64,000 nt of DNA from Planctomycetota bacterium (GCA_016179685.1 JACPCR010000053.1:1-64000), one strand, 5' to 3'. Shown: positions 10,494 through 19,754, numbered from the stretch's first letter. Notes: generated from the sequence alone by a model not told the origin. Program-made: numbers and translations.

Positions 10494-11750
10494 TCATAAG
10501 GCCGGGAAGGCCACATGGTAGACCTCGGCGTCATTGATGCCAGGAAGGTCGTTGTAGGGATAGTCGTCGGGCGCGAAAGGGAAAGTCGGTTTGATGACCC
10601 AAAGATGGACCGTGTCGTCATTGCCCTCGCCGCCGAACCGGTTCGGGTCCAGCGTAAAAATATGCTCGCCGAGGCGGTCGGAGCCTTCGATGACTACGGG
10701 GGAGGACCAATCGGCGGGATCGGGCCCCGGGCTGACTCGATAGACCATCGGGGTGTGGACGTTTCGACAGAAGTAGGCAGACTCAAAACTGAGAAGGTGA
10801 TAACGTCCGCGTTCATCGAGGAAAACCTGTCCGTGGCCGCCGGGACCAAGGTCGACGAAGGAAAAAGAACGAGAGCCGGGGTCGAAGAGGGCCAGCTCGA
10901 GGCGGTTGGGCGGCGTGTCCATCCAACGCCTCTCGTCGTGCGCATAGAGGATGAAAAGCCGGCCTCGGGAATCCATCCCAAGCCCCTGGGGAATCACCCA
11001 GCCGTTTTCGTTCTCTCGAACAGGGTAGAGGTCCCAAAAACCTTCGGTGGCGTCCTCGGTGGCGTGGAGATGCAACCTGGTGAAGCGAGCGTTGTGCCAG
11101 TTGGTCGGGGTGGGCTCGCCGGCCATGTGGTCTTCGATATCGACCATGAAGGCTCGGCGTCCCTGCACGAGTACCATGTGATAGGAGAAGAGGCTGTCCT
11201 TCCAGATGATGCCGTCCGTCCACTGATCGGTGGGGGCGTCATAGAAATGCCAGTGGACGGGGGTACGGCCCGTATTGGCGGCGTAGTGGGTCGCGGGCTG
11301 GTAGGTCTCACAACTCCACCAGCGTTCGGACTGGGCGCCGGCGACGAGCAGCATGTTCCCACGAGTGTCGATGCCGCCACCGCTGTAGCCGGGCGCGAGG
11401 TCGTCGCGAACGACCTGGAAGCCTTCGATGACGCCAGCTACCGGGGCCCGTCGCAAGGTGTGCCAGCGGGAGTAATCGTAAGAGGAATCGAAGCCGCAGA
11501 GCCTGCCTTGGGGGTCCAGGAAGCTGACGTAGCCGAAGGGTTCTCGAGAGTGACGCCAAGACCCGTCGTCGAGCCGCTCGGCATAGACGCCGTTGGCCCC
11601 GCGGGCAAAGAGACGGCCGTTCCACTTGAAGATACGTCCGGCGTGCCCGTTATGGACCGCGCCGATGTCCTGCCCCCGGCCGATGAGTTCCCATTGGGCA
11701 GGATGAGTGGAAAGGCTAGCGACCGAGCTGGAAGCGGGATGGGAGAGCAT
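10494..11750 (-). CDS. Hypothetical beta-propeller-like protein
   Basis: A 418-residue protein with recurring aromatic/Gly-rich blades (GRIFKWNGRLFARGANGVYA, YSGGGIDTRGNMLLVAG, GLGMDSRGRLFILYAHDE, GHGQVFLDERGRYHLL), suggesting a beta-propeller of the sugar-hydrolase or BNR-like kind. I do not recognise the family. The start at 11750 (MLSHPASS) has a strong GAGGAGG site five bases upstream; a GTG at 11810 overlapping the preceding stop is less likely. No signal peptide is obvious from the chosen start. Its position inside the operon, between the SUMF1-domain gene and the TIM-barrel gene, suggests a shared carbohydrate-related role. Confidence 0.75.
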   Translation of the reverse strand: MLSHPASSSVASLSTHPAQWELIGRGQDIGAVHNGHAGRIFKWNGRLFARGANGVYAERLDDGSWRHSREPFGYVSFLDPQGRLCGFDSSYDYSRWHTLRRAPVAGVIEGFQVVRDDLAPGYSGGGIDTRGNMLLVAGAQSERWWSCETYQPATHYAANTGRTPVHWHFYDAPTDQWTDGIIWKDSLFSYHMVLVQGRRAFMVDIEDHMAGEPTPTNWHNARFTRLHLHATEDATEGFWDLYPVRENENGWVIPQGLGMDSRGRLFILYAHDERRWMDTPPNRLELALFDPGSRSFSFVDLGPGGHGQVFLDERGRYHLLSFESAYFCRNVHTPMVYRVSPGPDPADWSSPVVIEGSDRLGEHIFTLDPNRFGGEGNDDTVHLWVIKPTFPFAPDDYPYNDLPGINDAEVYHVAFPAL

Positions 11751-11806
11751 GGGAGGAGCCTCCTCAGTGAACGGCAGGAGAAGTGCGAAGACACCTGTCC
11801 CGCCGT

Positions 11807-12736
11807 TCACGGCGGTATGCTGAGGGCTGGCCGGATTCCAAAGAAATCGTTCCAGTAATTCTTCTGCTCATAAGCGCGGACTCGATGGGCGCTTCTCATG
11901 CGATGGGGCAGCTTGTTCCAGGCGCCGCCTCGGACGACGTGGTAGATGCCGGATTCGGGACCCCGGGGGTCCTCGGCTCGGGGACCCCGGGTCTTGTAAG
12001 TGTCCGGGCTGTACCAGTCCATGCAGTATTCCTGGACGTTGCCGGTTATGTCGTGTAGGCCGAAGGCATTGGGCTTTCGGGCGCCCACCGGCTGCGTCGT
12101 GCCACGGCTGTTCCCCGCGTACCAGCAATAGGAGGGATCGAACTCGTCGCCCCAGTGGAACTCAGTGGACGAGCCGGCACGGCAGGCCAATTCCCATTCG
12201 GCCTCTGTAGGAAGGCGGTAGCCGCAGGATGAAGATGGCCTGAGCCGCTCGGCGAAGTTCAACCGGTCCAGTCCCTGAATCGCGTGACGCCACTTGCTGC
12301 CCTCGAAGGAGACTTGCTCGACGGGCCGTCGATCGTCGCCTTTGAAGAAAGAGGTGTTGCAAAGGGGGCCCTGCATGAGGGACCACTGCCCCTGAGTGAC
12401 GGGAAAAAGGCTGAGATAGAAGGGGCGGGTGAGAACGACCTCATGAACTGGTTTTTCATGCGGGTCGCCGTTCTCTGAGCCCATCAGGAAACGGCCGGGC
12501 GGAATGAGGACGAGGATGAGCCCGAAACGATTGGACAGGACGGGAGGCAGCGCCAGGCGATCGGCTTCATCACGTTGAGCCGGACTGAGGGATTCGAGCA
12601 GCGCCGGAGCGTGGATGGGTTGTGCGCTCGTGCCCAGGCGGGACGCCAGAGCGGCCGTGGTCAGGCCGCAGCCGGGACACATCCAGTGGCGTGCACCTTC
12701 TTTCATGGAGTGGCGGCAGGTGTTGCAATGCATCAT
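11807..12736 (-). CDS. SUMF1/formylglycine-generating-enzyme-like protein with N-terminal zinc ribbon
   Basis: Residues 4-25 hold two paired-cysteine motifs (CNTC, CPGC), a probable zinc ribbon. Residues about 70-309 are a C-type-lectin-fold SUMF1 domain: IPPGRFLMGSENGDPHEKPV, YRLPTEAEWELACRAG, NAFGLHDITGNVQEYCMDWY, VVRGGAWNKLPHRMRSAHR. True formylglycine-generating enzymes have two catalytic cysteines after the RGG block. Here that stretch has none, so sulfatase activation is unlikely and a binding or structural role is more plausible. The ATG overlaps the regulator's stop codon by four bases (ATGA), which also decides the start. No sulfatase gene is in the window, consistent with this reading. 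Confidence 0.88.
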   Translation of the reverse strand: MMHCNTCRHSMKEGARHWMCPGCGLTTAALASRLGTSAQPIHAPALLESLSPAQRDEADRLALPPVLSNRFGLILVLIPPGRFLMGSENGDPHEKPVHEVVLTRPFYLSLFPVTQGQWSLMQGPLCNTSFFKGDDRRPVEQVSFEGSKWRHAIQGLDRLNFAERLRPSSSCGYRLPTEAEWELACRAGSSTEFHWGDEFDPSYCWYAGNSRGTTQPVGARKPNAFGLHDITGNVQEYCMDWYSPDTYKTRGPRAEDPRGPESGIYHVVRGGAWNKLPHRMRSAHRVRAYEQKNYWNDFFGIRPALSIPP

Positions 12737-13860
12737 GGGCTTCCTGAAACGGGACGGGTGCTGCCACGTGGTATCAGGACGGGAGGGATAACCCGATCCG
12801 CCGCTTCCCCTCGACTCTCCAATTCCTCTAGCGCGGCGAAGACATGGCGCGCCCAAAGGTCCGGGTCATAGTCCACGCTCGTCAGTCCGTCCTGGAAAGC
12901 CCAGGGGGTGTTGTTGACACCATAAACCCCGACCTGGTCAGGGACGGAGACCCCAAGGTTGCGGAAGGCCTGTAAGGCGAGGTGAGCACCATAATCAAAA
13001 TCGGCAATAACGGCGAGGGGACCGCCGGGGCCTTGGGCCCATTGAGCCAGGCCGCTAAGCGCCTGAGCGTCCCTCAGGAAATAGGAATTGAGTGAGGCAG
13101 GGTCGATGCCATGGATGTCCAGTTGATGCTGGATCGCCGGCGCGACCAGGCCAGCCTTCCAGTAGTCAGGCACGAGAATAACGAAGCGCTGATAACCTGC
13201 GGCAATCGCGTGGCGGGCGAGAAGTTCCCAGGTTGCCCGTTCGTCGGGATAAATACGGACGGTACTTTCCCGGTGCTGGAGAGGACCATTCTGTAGCAAG
13301 ACCAGGTTACGGAAATTCCAGCGGTCAGGCCCCAGCTTTTCCAACGCTTCGGCGCTGATCGGAAACTGGAGGATGAGCGAGCGAGGGCGTAACGAAAGAG
13401 CCTCTTTCAAACGTTCCGCCAGCATGTCCGCGGTCAAAGGCTCTTCCCGGTCCAGAGACTGAGCGGAAAGGTCGCAGGTGAGCATGAACTTCTGTCGTCG
13501 TACGGATTCACGTGCCAGAGCGAGGTAAAGACGGTCCCAAAGATGCGTATGCAATGCTATCCCAACGGCTACGAGGCGGCCATCAAAGCCTTTCTCACGG
13601 AAGTCCGCAATAGTGGCTCGCCCCGATTCTCCTTGGACGAGAAGCCCGCGCTGCATAGCCAAAGAGAGAGCCTTGTGGATGGTACGGCGGTTAACCTGGA
13701 ATTGTCGTGAAAGAGCCAACTCCGGGGTAAATTTTTGGCCGGGTGCGCCGTGCCTTCTGATTTCTTCCTCAAGACGGTCGGCAATCTCTTGATACTTGAA
13801 TCGACCCGGCCTGCCGCTGAAATCTGGAAACAGGTCCCGTCGGGGTGATTGGAAAGCCAT
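12733..13860 (-). CDS. GntR-type transcriptional regulator with periplasmic-binding-protein-like sensor domain
   Basis: First gene of the five-gene minus-strand operon. Residues about 18-90 are a GntR winged helix: YQEIADRLEEEIRRHG, then FTPELALSRQFQVNRRTIHK and a GLLVQGESGRATI wing. Residues about 95-375 resemble the LacI/periplasmic-binding fold (LLARHAIAAGYQRFVILVPD, VIADFDYGAHLALQAFRNLG, VGVYGVNNTPWAFQDGLTSV), as in AraR-type sugar sensors. It probably binds a sugar or glycan fragment and controls its own operon through the repeats upstream (inference). Promoter and operator candidates lie at 13887-13936. The next gene starts inside its stop codon, indicating coupled translation. Confidence 0.9.
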   Translation of the reverse strand: MAFQSPRRDLFPDFSGRPGRFKYQEIADRLEEEIRRHGAPGQKFTPELALSRQFQVNRRTIHKALSLAMQRGLLVQGESGRATIADFREKGFDGRLVAVGIALHTHLWDRLYLALARESVRRQKFMLTCDLSAQSLDREEPLTADMLAERLKEALSLRPRSLILQFPISAEALEKLGPDRWNFRNLVLLQNGPLQHRESTVRIYPDERATWELLARHAIAAGYQRFVILVPDYWKAGLVAPAIQHQLDIHGIDPASLNSYFLRDAQALSGLAQWAQGPGGPLAVIADFDYGAHLALQAFRNLGVSVPDQVGVYGVNNTPWAFQDGLTSVDYDPDLWARHVFAALEELESRGEAADRVIPPVLIPRGSTRPVSGSP

Positions 13861-13886
13861 TGCTTCAGTATCATTTCGACATAAAC

Positions 13887-13917
13887 ATACACATCTATAT
13901 GCACAGTTTTATACACA
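13887..13917 (-). promoter_or_regulatory. Three direct repeats, candidate operator
   Basis: On the minus strand TGTGYAT occurs three times at an exact 12-base step (plus-strand ATACACA 13887-13893, ATGCACA 13899-13905, ATACACA 13911-13917). The third copy overlaps the -10 box of the operon promoter, so a protein bound here could block RNA polymerase. The operon's own GntR-type regulator is the obvious candidate binder (inference). Confidence 0.6.
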
Positions 13918-13936
13918 ATGTCATTTGGATTGTCAA
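13908..13936 (-). promoter_or_regulatory. Near-consensus sigma-70 promoter for the regulator-led operon
   Basis: Minus strand: -35 TTGACA (complement of 13931-13936), a 17-base spacer, -10 TATAAA (complement of 13908-13913). The -10 lies 47 bases before the regulator's ATG at 13860. The local AT-richness contrasts with the surrounding high GC. Confidence 0.75.
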
Positions 13937-13974
13937 TTTGATTTCGCGGGCCTTCCGTTGCTCGAATGTTGAAC

Positions 13975-14057
13975 GTAGCCGAAGCGCTCCGTCGCTTCGG
14001 AAGCGTGACGGTTTCGACGCCCGGAGGTCGTCGGCCACGCGCTACGCGCATGAACGC
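13975..14057 (+). repeat. Copy of the GC-rich dispersed repeat
   Basis: Contains GAAGCGCTCCGTCGCTTCGG and the GCCCGGAGGTCGTCGG block found in the tandem copies at 5483-5815. A second shared block (TTGTGGCCTTCGG, then GAATGTTGA) follows at 14153-14188 and matches 5838-5866. The region to 14253 holds no gene. Confidence 0.7.
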
Positions 14058-14253
14058 TTAGGGGAACGAATGGCGAAGTTTCGGACGCCCCCATGGGCGT
14101 CGGCCTAGAGACTGGCGCTCCCCGAGGAGGCAGGCCCAGGGACCGCTTCGGAAGTTGTGGCCTTCGGTGCGCTGAATGTTGAGGAATTCCGGACGCCCCG
14201 TCCCTCTCCGCCAGGGTGTTCGGATGGCGGGCGTTTTCCCCATTCGCTAGCTG

Positions 14254-16104
14254 TCACGCCGGCGGGCTCGCATACGCCGGGCGGTGGACGAACCGCGAGG
14301 TGGCCAGATCGAGCCTGACCTCCGTGCCCGGAGGCAGGATGACCTCGAGCAAGGACGAACGCACCGGGCATCGGCGAGTCTCCGATTGAAGCACGGGCGG
14401 CTCGTAGCTGCCTCGGGCGCCCGGATAGTCGCTCGTTCGAGCCGTGTAGGCCACCTCGTCGAACCGGTGTTCCCCGAAGGCCCCGGCCTGTAGGATCACC
14501 TTCCTCGTCTGGTCCGGGCTCAGATTGACGAGTCGGAGCGAGGCCCGGTCCGGTCCCACGCCATCGACGAGAGCAGCGACTCCCTCCGGGAGGCCGGGCC
14601 GGCCTCGTTCCGCATCCCGATAGCGCACCCGGCAGTGGAGCAGGCCCCCATTGTAGACCACTTGCGGCGCCCCCAAGGTGAGCTGCACCAGGGCCTCCGT
14701 GAGCACCGGATTCAGCTCCTGCCAGTGATGGATGTTGACTCGCGCCAGGTCCGACGAGTCCTCCCGGACCTGCTGCATGCGGCGGTAGACCTGTCCGAGG
14801 TTTTCCCGGAGGATGGCCTCGGGGTAGCCGGGATTCCCCCCTTGGAGGAAGCAGAGCCACGGAGCCTCGTGTCCGTCGTCGTGCTTGTTGCGGAAGAATC
14901 GCACCTCACGCCAATTCGTGCGGCTGGACCGGCGCAGCCTCTCGAGCCGAGCCCAATCGGCGGCATCCATCGAGAGATACCACACGGCGGTGGGATAGAG
15001 CAGGTCGAGCACGTGGTATTCGAACCAGCCGCTGTCACTGTAGCGGTAAGGCACGAGAAGCTCGCCGTCCTTCTCCACGGCGTGCTGGAGAACGCCGTCG
15101 ATCTGGGCCCGGGGAAGGTCCAGGTAGCGGAAATCCCCGGTGAGCAGGAGCGCGTTGGACGCGGCGATGATGGCCGCCATGCCGATGTTGTAGAATCCGT
15201 GGGGCCAGGTCCATCCGTAGTACCCGCCCCACCACTTGCCATTCATGGTTTCTCCGATGCGGCCGGAGAGGCCGATATTGTCGGGCAGCAAGCCTCCGTT
15301 GGCCCGCGCTCGCTCGATCCAGGCCTCCACATAATCCAGCACCCACTGGCGGTATCGCTCCTCGCCCGTGAAAAGGTAAGCGTGGGTCATCAGGCTGGTG
15401 GCGGCGAGGTTGGCCGCGACATCGCCCTGCCCCATCCGCGCCCGCATGGCCTCTCCCATCCGGCGGGCGAGAGCGGGGTCTTTGAGATCGTCATAGGACC
15501 GGATGCCGGGGACGTCCTCGAAGGGGATGCCGTAAGGAACCATGCTGGCCGACCACCCGTATTTCGGTTCTGCGCCCCCCATCACGATGGCGGGCCCGCG
15601 GCTGCCGCAGTAGGCGGACCGGATGAGCCGTCGCTCGGGATCATAATTCGGCGCTGCGGGGTCCTCATTAAGGTAAAAGCCAGCGAAGCGGCGGGCCCGA
15701 TCCCGGTTCGCCTCCTGGTCCGGCGCGGCCAGTCCCAGATAGTAAAAATAGAGGTAGCTCTCGCCCTGGTGAAACCAGTCGTAGCCCTGCTCATACTCCT
15801 GGTGTATCTGCCCGTAGGCTGTAAATTGCCGGGTGATGGCCTCCCATTGCCGGATCGAAAGCGTGCCGAGGAAATCTCCACCGCCCAGGGTGTAGAGCAA
15901 CGGCCAGTTGTGGAAGCTTTCGTAGCCGTCGTCGGCGCCGTCCCGGCCCGGATGCTGGTCCCTCCAGATGAGCGTCCCGTCGGCCCGCGTGTACTTGTTG
16001 AGGAACGGGGAGATCGACTGGTCCATGACCTGGAAAAGCTGGCGCTGGAGCACGGCCCACTCGGGCGGCATCGTCAGGGGCAAGGTGGCTTGGAGGGTGA
16101 ACAT
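14254..16104 (-). CDS. Hypothetical alpha/alpha-barrel-like protein
   Basis: A 616-residue protein I cannot place in a named family. Its middle has the aromatic, helix-pair character of (alpha/alpha)6 glycoside hydrolases or lyases: YEQGYDWFHQGESYLYFYYL, MTHAYLFTGEERYRQWVLDY, WWGGYYGWTWPHGFYNIGMA, DSGWFEYHVLDLLYPTAVWY. The last 120 residues look like a beta-sandwich (ASLRLVNLSPDQTRKVILQA). The ATG at 16104 (MFTLQATLPLTMPPEW) is chosen because the longer frame to 16311 is Arg/Ser-rich and overlaps the dnaE leader. There is no obvious signal peptide. It diverges from dnaE and is separated from the neighbouring operon by a repeat. A carbohydrate-related role is inference. Confidence 0.78.
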   Translation of the reverse strand: MFTLQATLPLTMPPEWAVLQRQLFQVMDQSISPFLNKYTRADGTLIWRDQHPGRDGADDGYESFHNWPLLYTLGGGDFLGTLSIRQWEAITRQFTAYGQIHQEYEQGYDWFHQGESYLYFYYLGLAAPDQEANRDRARRFAGFYLNEDPAAPNYDPERRLIRSAYCGSRGPAIVMGGAEPKYGWSASMVPYGIPFEDVPGIRSYDDLKDPALARRMGEAMRARMGQGDVAANLAATSLMTHAYLFTGEERYRQWVLDYVEAWIERARANGGLLPDNIGLSGRIGETMNGKWWGGYYGWTWPHGFYNIGMAAIIAASNALLLTGDFRYLDLPRAQIDGVLQHAVEKDGELLVPYRYSDSGWFEYHVLDLLYPTAVWYLSMDAADWARLERLRRSSRTNWREVRFFRNKHDDGHEAPWLCFLQGGNPGYPEAILRENLGQVYRRMQQVREDSSDLARVNIHHWQELNPVLTEALVQLTLGAPQVVYNGGLLHCRVRYRDAERGRPGLPEGVAALVDGVGPDRASLRLVNLSPDQTRKVILQAGAFGEHRFDEVAYTARTSDYPGARGSYEPPVLQSETRRCPVRSSLLEVILPPGTEVRLDLATSRFVHRPAYASPPA

Positions 16105-16309
16105 GAGGATTCGGGTCCTGGGATAACCATGGAACATCAAGCACGGGCACGGATTGTAGCGTGTCAGCCGGGCTGGGGAAGCCTGGCCGCGTTGAAGGCG
16201 GCGGCGAATTCGGAAGGATACTTGCGCGACTGAGCCGGACCTGCTAGGAAAGGGTATTGAAGACGAAGTCCGCCCCCCCTTGCCACCCTTTCCCCTGAAG
16301 GCTTCCGCC

Positions 16310-19300
16310 ATGAGCGATTTCGTGCATCTTCACGTTCATAGCCACTACAGCTTGCTGGACGGGGGTATTCCCATCGAGAAGCTGGTGGAGCGTGCCCGGG
16401 GCCTGGGCATGACGGCGCTGGGCCTGACGGACCACGGCAACCTGTTCGGGGCGGTCGAATTTTATCTCGAGTGCCAGAAGGCCGGGATCAAGCCCATTTT
16501 GGGCTACGAGGCCTACATGGCCCCCAAGTCCAGGCTCGAGAAATCCGCCCCGGGCGGCATCTCCGACGCCGCCTACCATCTGACGCTGCTCGCGAAGAAC
16601 CTCGAGGGCTACCGCAACTTGATGAAGCTGGCCACGGCGGCCTACTGCGAGGGCTATTATTACCGCCCCCGCATCGACAAGGAGATTCTCTCGCGGCACA
16701 GCCGGGGCCTGATCGGGCTCTCCGGCTGCCTCTCGTCCGAATCCTCGGAGTGCCTCCAGGAGGAACGGATTTCGGACGCCCGCCAGGTGCTCGACCAGTT
16801 CCGCAGCCTCTTCGAGCCCGGCCACTTTTTCCTGGAAATCCAGGAGAATGGAGTTCCGGAGCAGAACGTGGTGAACGGCCACCTGGTCCGGCTGGCCTCG
16901 GAGACGGGCATGAGCCTCGTAGCGACGAATGACATCCACTACCTGCATCGGGAGGATTTCGAGGCCCACGACGCCCTGCTCTGCATCGGCACGGGCAAGC
17001 TGAAAAGGGACGAGCAGCGCCTCCGGTTCGAACGCAACGAGTTTTACTTCAAGACCCCTGAGGAGATGGCGGAGGCCTTCCGGCCGACGCCGCAGGCGCT
17101 CGAAAACACGCGGCTCATTGCGGAGATGGTGGACCTGAAGCTGGACCTGAAAAACTACCACCATCCGGTGTTCCGATGCCCGCCAGGCATCACGCCAGGG
17201 GTGCACCTCCGCGAGGTGGCGCTTCAGGGGCTGCGAAAGCGGTATGCAACGGTGACGCCGGAGATTCTCCAGCGGTTTGATTACGAGGTGCAGGTGATTG
17301 AGCAGATGGGCTTCAGCAGCTATCTCCTCATTGTCTGGGACATCATGCGGCACGCCCGCGAGCACGGCATCCCCGTCGGGCCCGGGCGCGGCTCGGCGGT
17401 CGGCTCCCTCGTCTGCTACGCCCTCGAGATCACGAATCTGGACCCCTTCAAGTACGACCTGATCTTCGAGCGGTTCATCAATCCGGGCCGGAACGAGATG
17501 CCGGACATCGATCTGGATTTCTGCCAGGCCCGGCGCGGCGAGATGATCCGATACGTGACGGAAAAGTACGGCCGGGACTGCGTGAGCCAGATCATCACCT
17601 TCAGCACGATGCTGGCGAAGGGCAGTTTGCGGGACGTCGGCCGCGTCCTCGACGTCCCCCTGGCCGAGGTGGACCGCTTGGCCAAGAAGGTGCCCGAGAA
17701 GCTCGACGTCAAGCTCGACGACGCCCTGAAGGACCCCGACTTCGTCCATCTTGTCGAGTCCAACGCGGTCTACAAGAACCTGGTCAGCCTGGCGCAGCGC
17801 ATCGAGGGGCTCGTGCGCAATCCTGGCGTCCATCCCGCGGGCGTGGTGATCGCGGACCGCAGCGTGTCCGACTATTGCCCGCTCTACCAGCCTCCGGGCA
17901 CGACGGACATCACGACCCAGTACGACATGAAGATGGTGGAGAAGATCGGCCTGCTGAAGATCGATTTCCTCGGCCTGGCGACGCTGACGCTGCTGCGGCT
18001 GGCGGTGGAGAGCATCCTGAAGCGGCACGGGGTGCGAGTGGACCTCGATGCCTTGCCGCTGGACGATTCGAAGACCTATGCCCTTCTGGGCCGCGGGGAG
18101 GCCAAGGGCGTGTTCCAGTTCGAGTCCGACGGCATGCGCCAACTCCTGGTTTCGGCGAGGCCGAGCTGCCTCGAGGACCTTATTGCGCTGAATGCGATGT
18201 TTCGGCCCGGCCCGATGCAGAACATCCCGGCGTTCATCGACCGCAAGCACGGCCGCGCGCCGACGAACTACCTGCATCCCAAGCTCGAGCCCATTCTCCA
18301 CAACACCTACGGCATCATCGTCTATCAGGAGCAGGTGATCCGCATCGCCAATCAGATCGCCGGATTCAGCCTGTCCGAGGCGGACAGTCTCCGGAAGGCG
18401 ATGGGAAAGAAGATTCAGGCGCTGATGGATTCCTACCGCGGGCGCTTCATCGAGGGGGCACAGAAGAACGAATTCACGGAATCGCAGGCGGTGGCGCTAT
18501 GGGATCAACTCGTCGAGTTCGCCAAGTACGGCTTCAACAAGTCTCACGCGGCGGCCTATGCCTTCCTCGCCTACCAGACCGCTTATCTCAAGGCGCATTA
18601 CCCGGCGGAGTTCATGGCGGCGCTGCTGACCATCGAGACGGGTGAACAGAAGAAAAAGGTGTCGGAATACATCCAGGAGTGCCGGCGCATGGGGATCGCC
18701 GTGTTGCCGCCCGACATCAACGCGTCCGACCTGGCCTTCACGCCCGTGGACGAGGGTATTCGTTTCGGGCTCGGAGCGGTGAAAGGCGTGGGCGAAAAGG
18801 CCGTCGAAGCCATCCTCCGGGCACGTCAAAAAGAGGGGAGATTTCGATCCCTGTTCGATTTCTGCGAGCGCGTGGACCTCCGTTCGATCAACCGTCAGAC
18901 GGTGGAGGCGCTCATCCAGTGCGGAGCGTTCGACTCCCTCGGGGCCCGGCGCTCCCAGCTCCTCCTCGTCCTGGAGGAGGCGCTCCAGACCGCCGCGACG
19001 GCACAGGCGGACCGCACTTCGGGCCAGCTCAGCCTTTTCGGCGGCGGACTCGGATCGGCCACGGGAACGGGCGAGAGGCCGCTGCCCGACGTGCCGGAGC
19101 TGGACAAGCTCCAGCTCCTCGCCCTGGAGCGCGAGATGATCGGCTTCTACGTCACGGGGCATCCCCTCGAAGCCTACCGGACGATCGTTGATACGTTCGC
19201 CACGGCGACCACCCAGAACCTCTCTTCACTGGCCGAGGGGACCGAGGCCGCTCTGATCGGGATCATCACCGGGCTTCGATCCAGAATGGGCCGCAATGGG

Positions 19301-19753
19301 AAGATTGTTCTGATCCAGTTCGAGGACATGGAGGGCAGCCGAGAGATTTCCATCTTCTCCGACGCGGCTGGGGCCGCGGGCGAAGCCTTGGCATCCGGCA
19401 AGATCGTCCTGCTCCGCGGCCAGATTCAGACCTATCGGGAACAGCCCGACCTCCGGGTCCGTGAGGTCATTCCCCTCGAACAGGTCTGTGAAAAGCTCGC
19501 ACGCCGCGTCACTCTGCGCCTTGGAGGCAACGGGAAGATCGAGCAGCAAATCCACCGACTCAAGAAAATCCTCCGCACCTACCACGGAAGCTGCCAGGTC
19601 TTCCTCGAAATCCTTCTGGAAAATCAGTCCTTGGCCATCCTGGAGGCCGGCCATCGCCTGTCGGTCACCCCGAGCGCGCCCTTCTGCAAGGAAGTCACCG
19701 ATCTCCTGGGACCCGATTCCATGCGGTTCACCTCGAAACTGCGGGCTGGTTAG
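16310..19753 (+). CDS. dnaE: DNA polymerase III alpha subunit
   Basis: Catalytic subunit of the replicative polymerase. The 1147 residues match the family's usual 1150-1170. The PHP domain occupies about residues 1-210 with HVHSHYSLLDGG, TDHGNLFG, GLSGCLSSE and ATNDIHYL; its metal-ligand positions look largely kept, so intrinsic phosphatase or exonuclease activity is possible. The palm Asp motif PDIDLDF is near residue 399 and KIDFLGLATLTLL near 549. GPGRGSAVGSLVCYAL, KYGFNKSHAAAYAFLAYQTA and MIGFYVTGHPLE follow. An OB-fold lies near residues 980-1030. The ATG giving MSDFVHLHVHSHY is preferred over one 10 codons upstream. A one-base gap leads to the downstream editing gene. Confidence 0.97.
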   Translation: MSDFVHLHVHSHYSLLDGGIPIEKLVERARGLGMTALGLTDHGNLFGAVEFYLECQKAGIKPILGYEAYMAPKSRLEKSAPGGISDAAYHLTLLAKNLEGYRNLMKLATAAYCEGYYYRPRIDKEILSRHSRGLIGLSGCLSSESSECLQEERISDARQVLDQFRSLFEPGHFFLEIQENGVPEQNVVNGHLVRLASETGMSLVATNDIHYLHREDFEAHDALLCIGTGKLKRDEQRLRFERNEFYFKTPEEMAEAFRPTPQALENTRLIAEMVDLKLDLKNYHHPVFRCPPGITPGVHLREVALQGLRKRYATVTPEILQRFDYEVQVIEQMGFSSYLLIVWDIMRHAREHGIPVGPGRGSAVGSLVCYALEITNLDPFKYDLIFERFINPGRNEMPDIDLDFCQARRGEMIRYVTEKYGRDCVSQIITFSTMLAKGSLRDVGRVLDVPLAEVDRLAKKVPEKLDVKLDDALKDPDFVHLVESNAVYKNLVSLAQRIEGLVRNPGVHPAGVVIADRSVSDYCPLYQPPGTTDITTQYDMKMVEKIGLLKIDFLGLATLTLLRLAVESILKRHGVRVDLDALPLDDSKTYALLGRGEAKGVFQFESDGMRQLLVSARPSCLEDLIALNAMFRPGPMQNIPAFIDRKHGRAPTNYLHPKLEPILHNTYGIIVYQEQVIRIANQIAGFSLSEADSLRKAMGKKIQALMDSYRGRFIEGAQKNEFTESQAVALWDQLVEFAKYGFNKSHAAAYAFLAYQTAYLKAHYPAEFMAALLTIETGEQKKKVSEYIQECRRMGIAVLPPDINASDLAFTPVDEGIRFGLGAVKGVGEKAVEAILRARQKEGRFRSLFDFCERVDLRSINRQTVEALIQCGAFDSLGARRSQLLLVLEEALQTAATAQADRTSGQLSLFGGGLGSATGTGERPLPDVPELDKLQLLALEREMIGFYVTGHPLEAYRTIVDTFATATTQNLSSLAEGTEAALIGIITGLRSRMGRNGKIVLIQFEDMEGSREISIFSDAAGAAGEALASGKIVLLRGQIQTYREQPDLRVREVIPLEQVCEKLARRVTLRLGGNGKIEQQIHRLKKILRTYHGSCQVFLEILLENQSLAILEAGHRLSVTPSAPFCKEVTDLLGPDSMRFTSKLRAG

Positions 19754-19754
19754 C

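Noticed and set aside
11807..12736. Annotation as an active sulfatase-modifying formylglycine-generating enzyme
   Set aside because: Both catalytic cysteines are missing from the expected segment and no sulfatase gene is nearby.
16244..18301. Long open frame opposite dnaE (about 685 codons)
   Set aside because: Antisense shadow of a certain dnaE gene, with low-complexity His/Arg/Asp composition.
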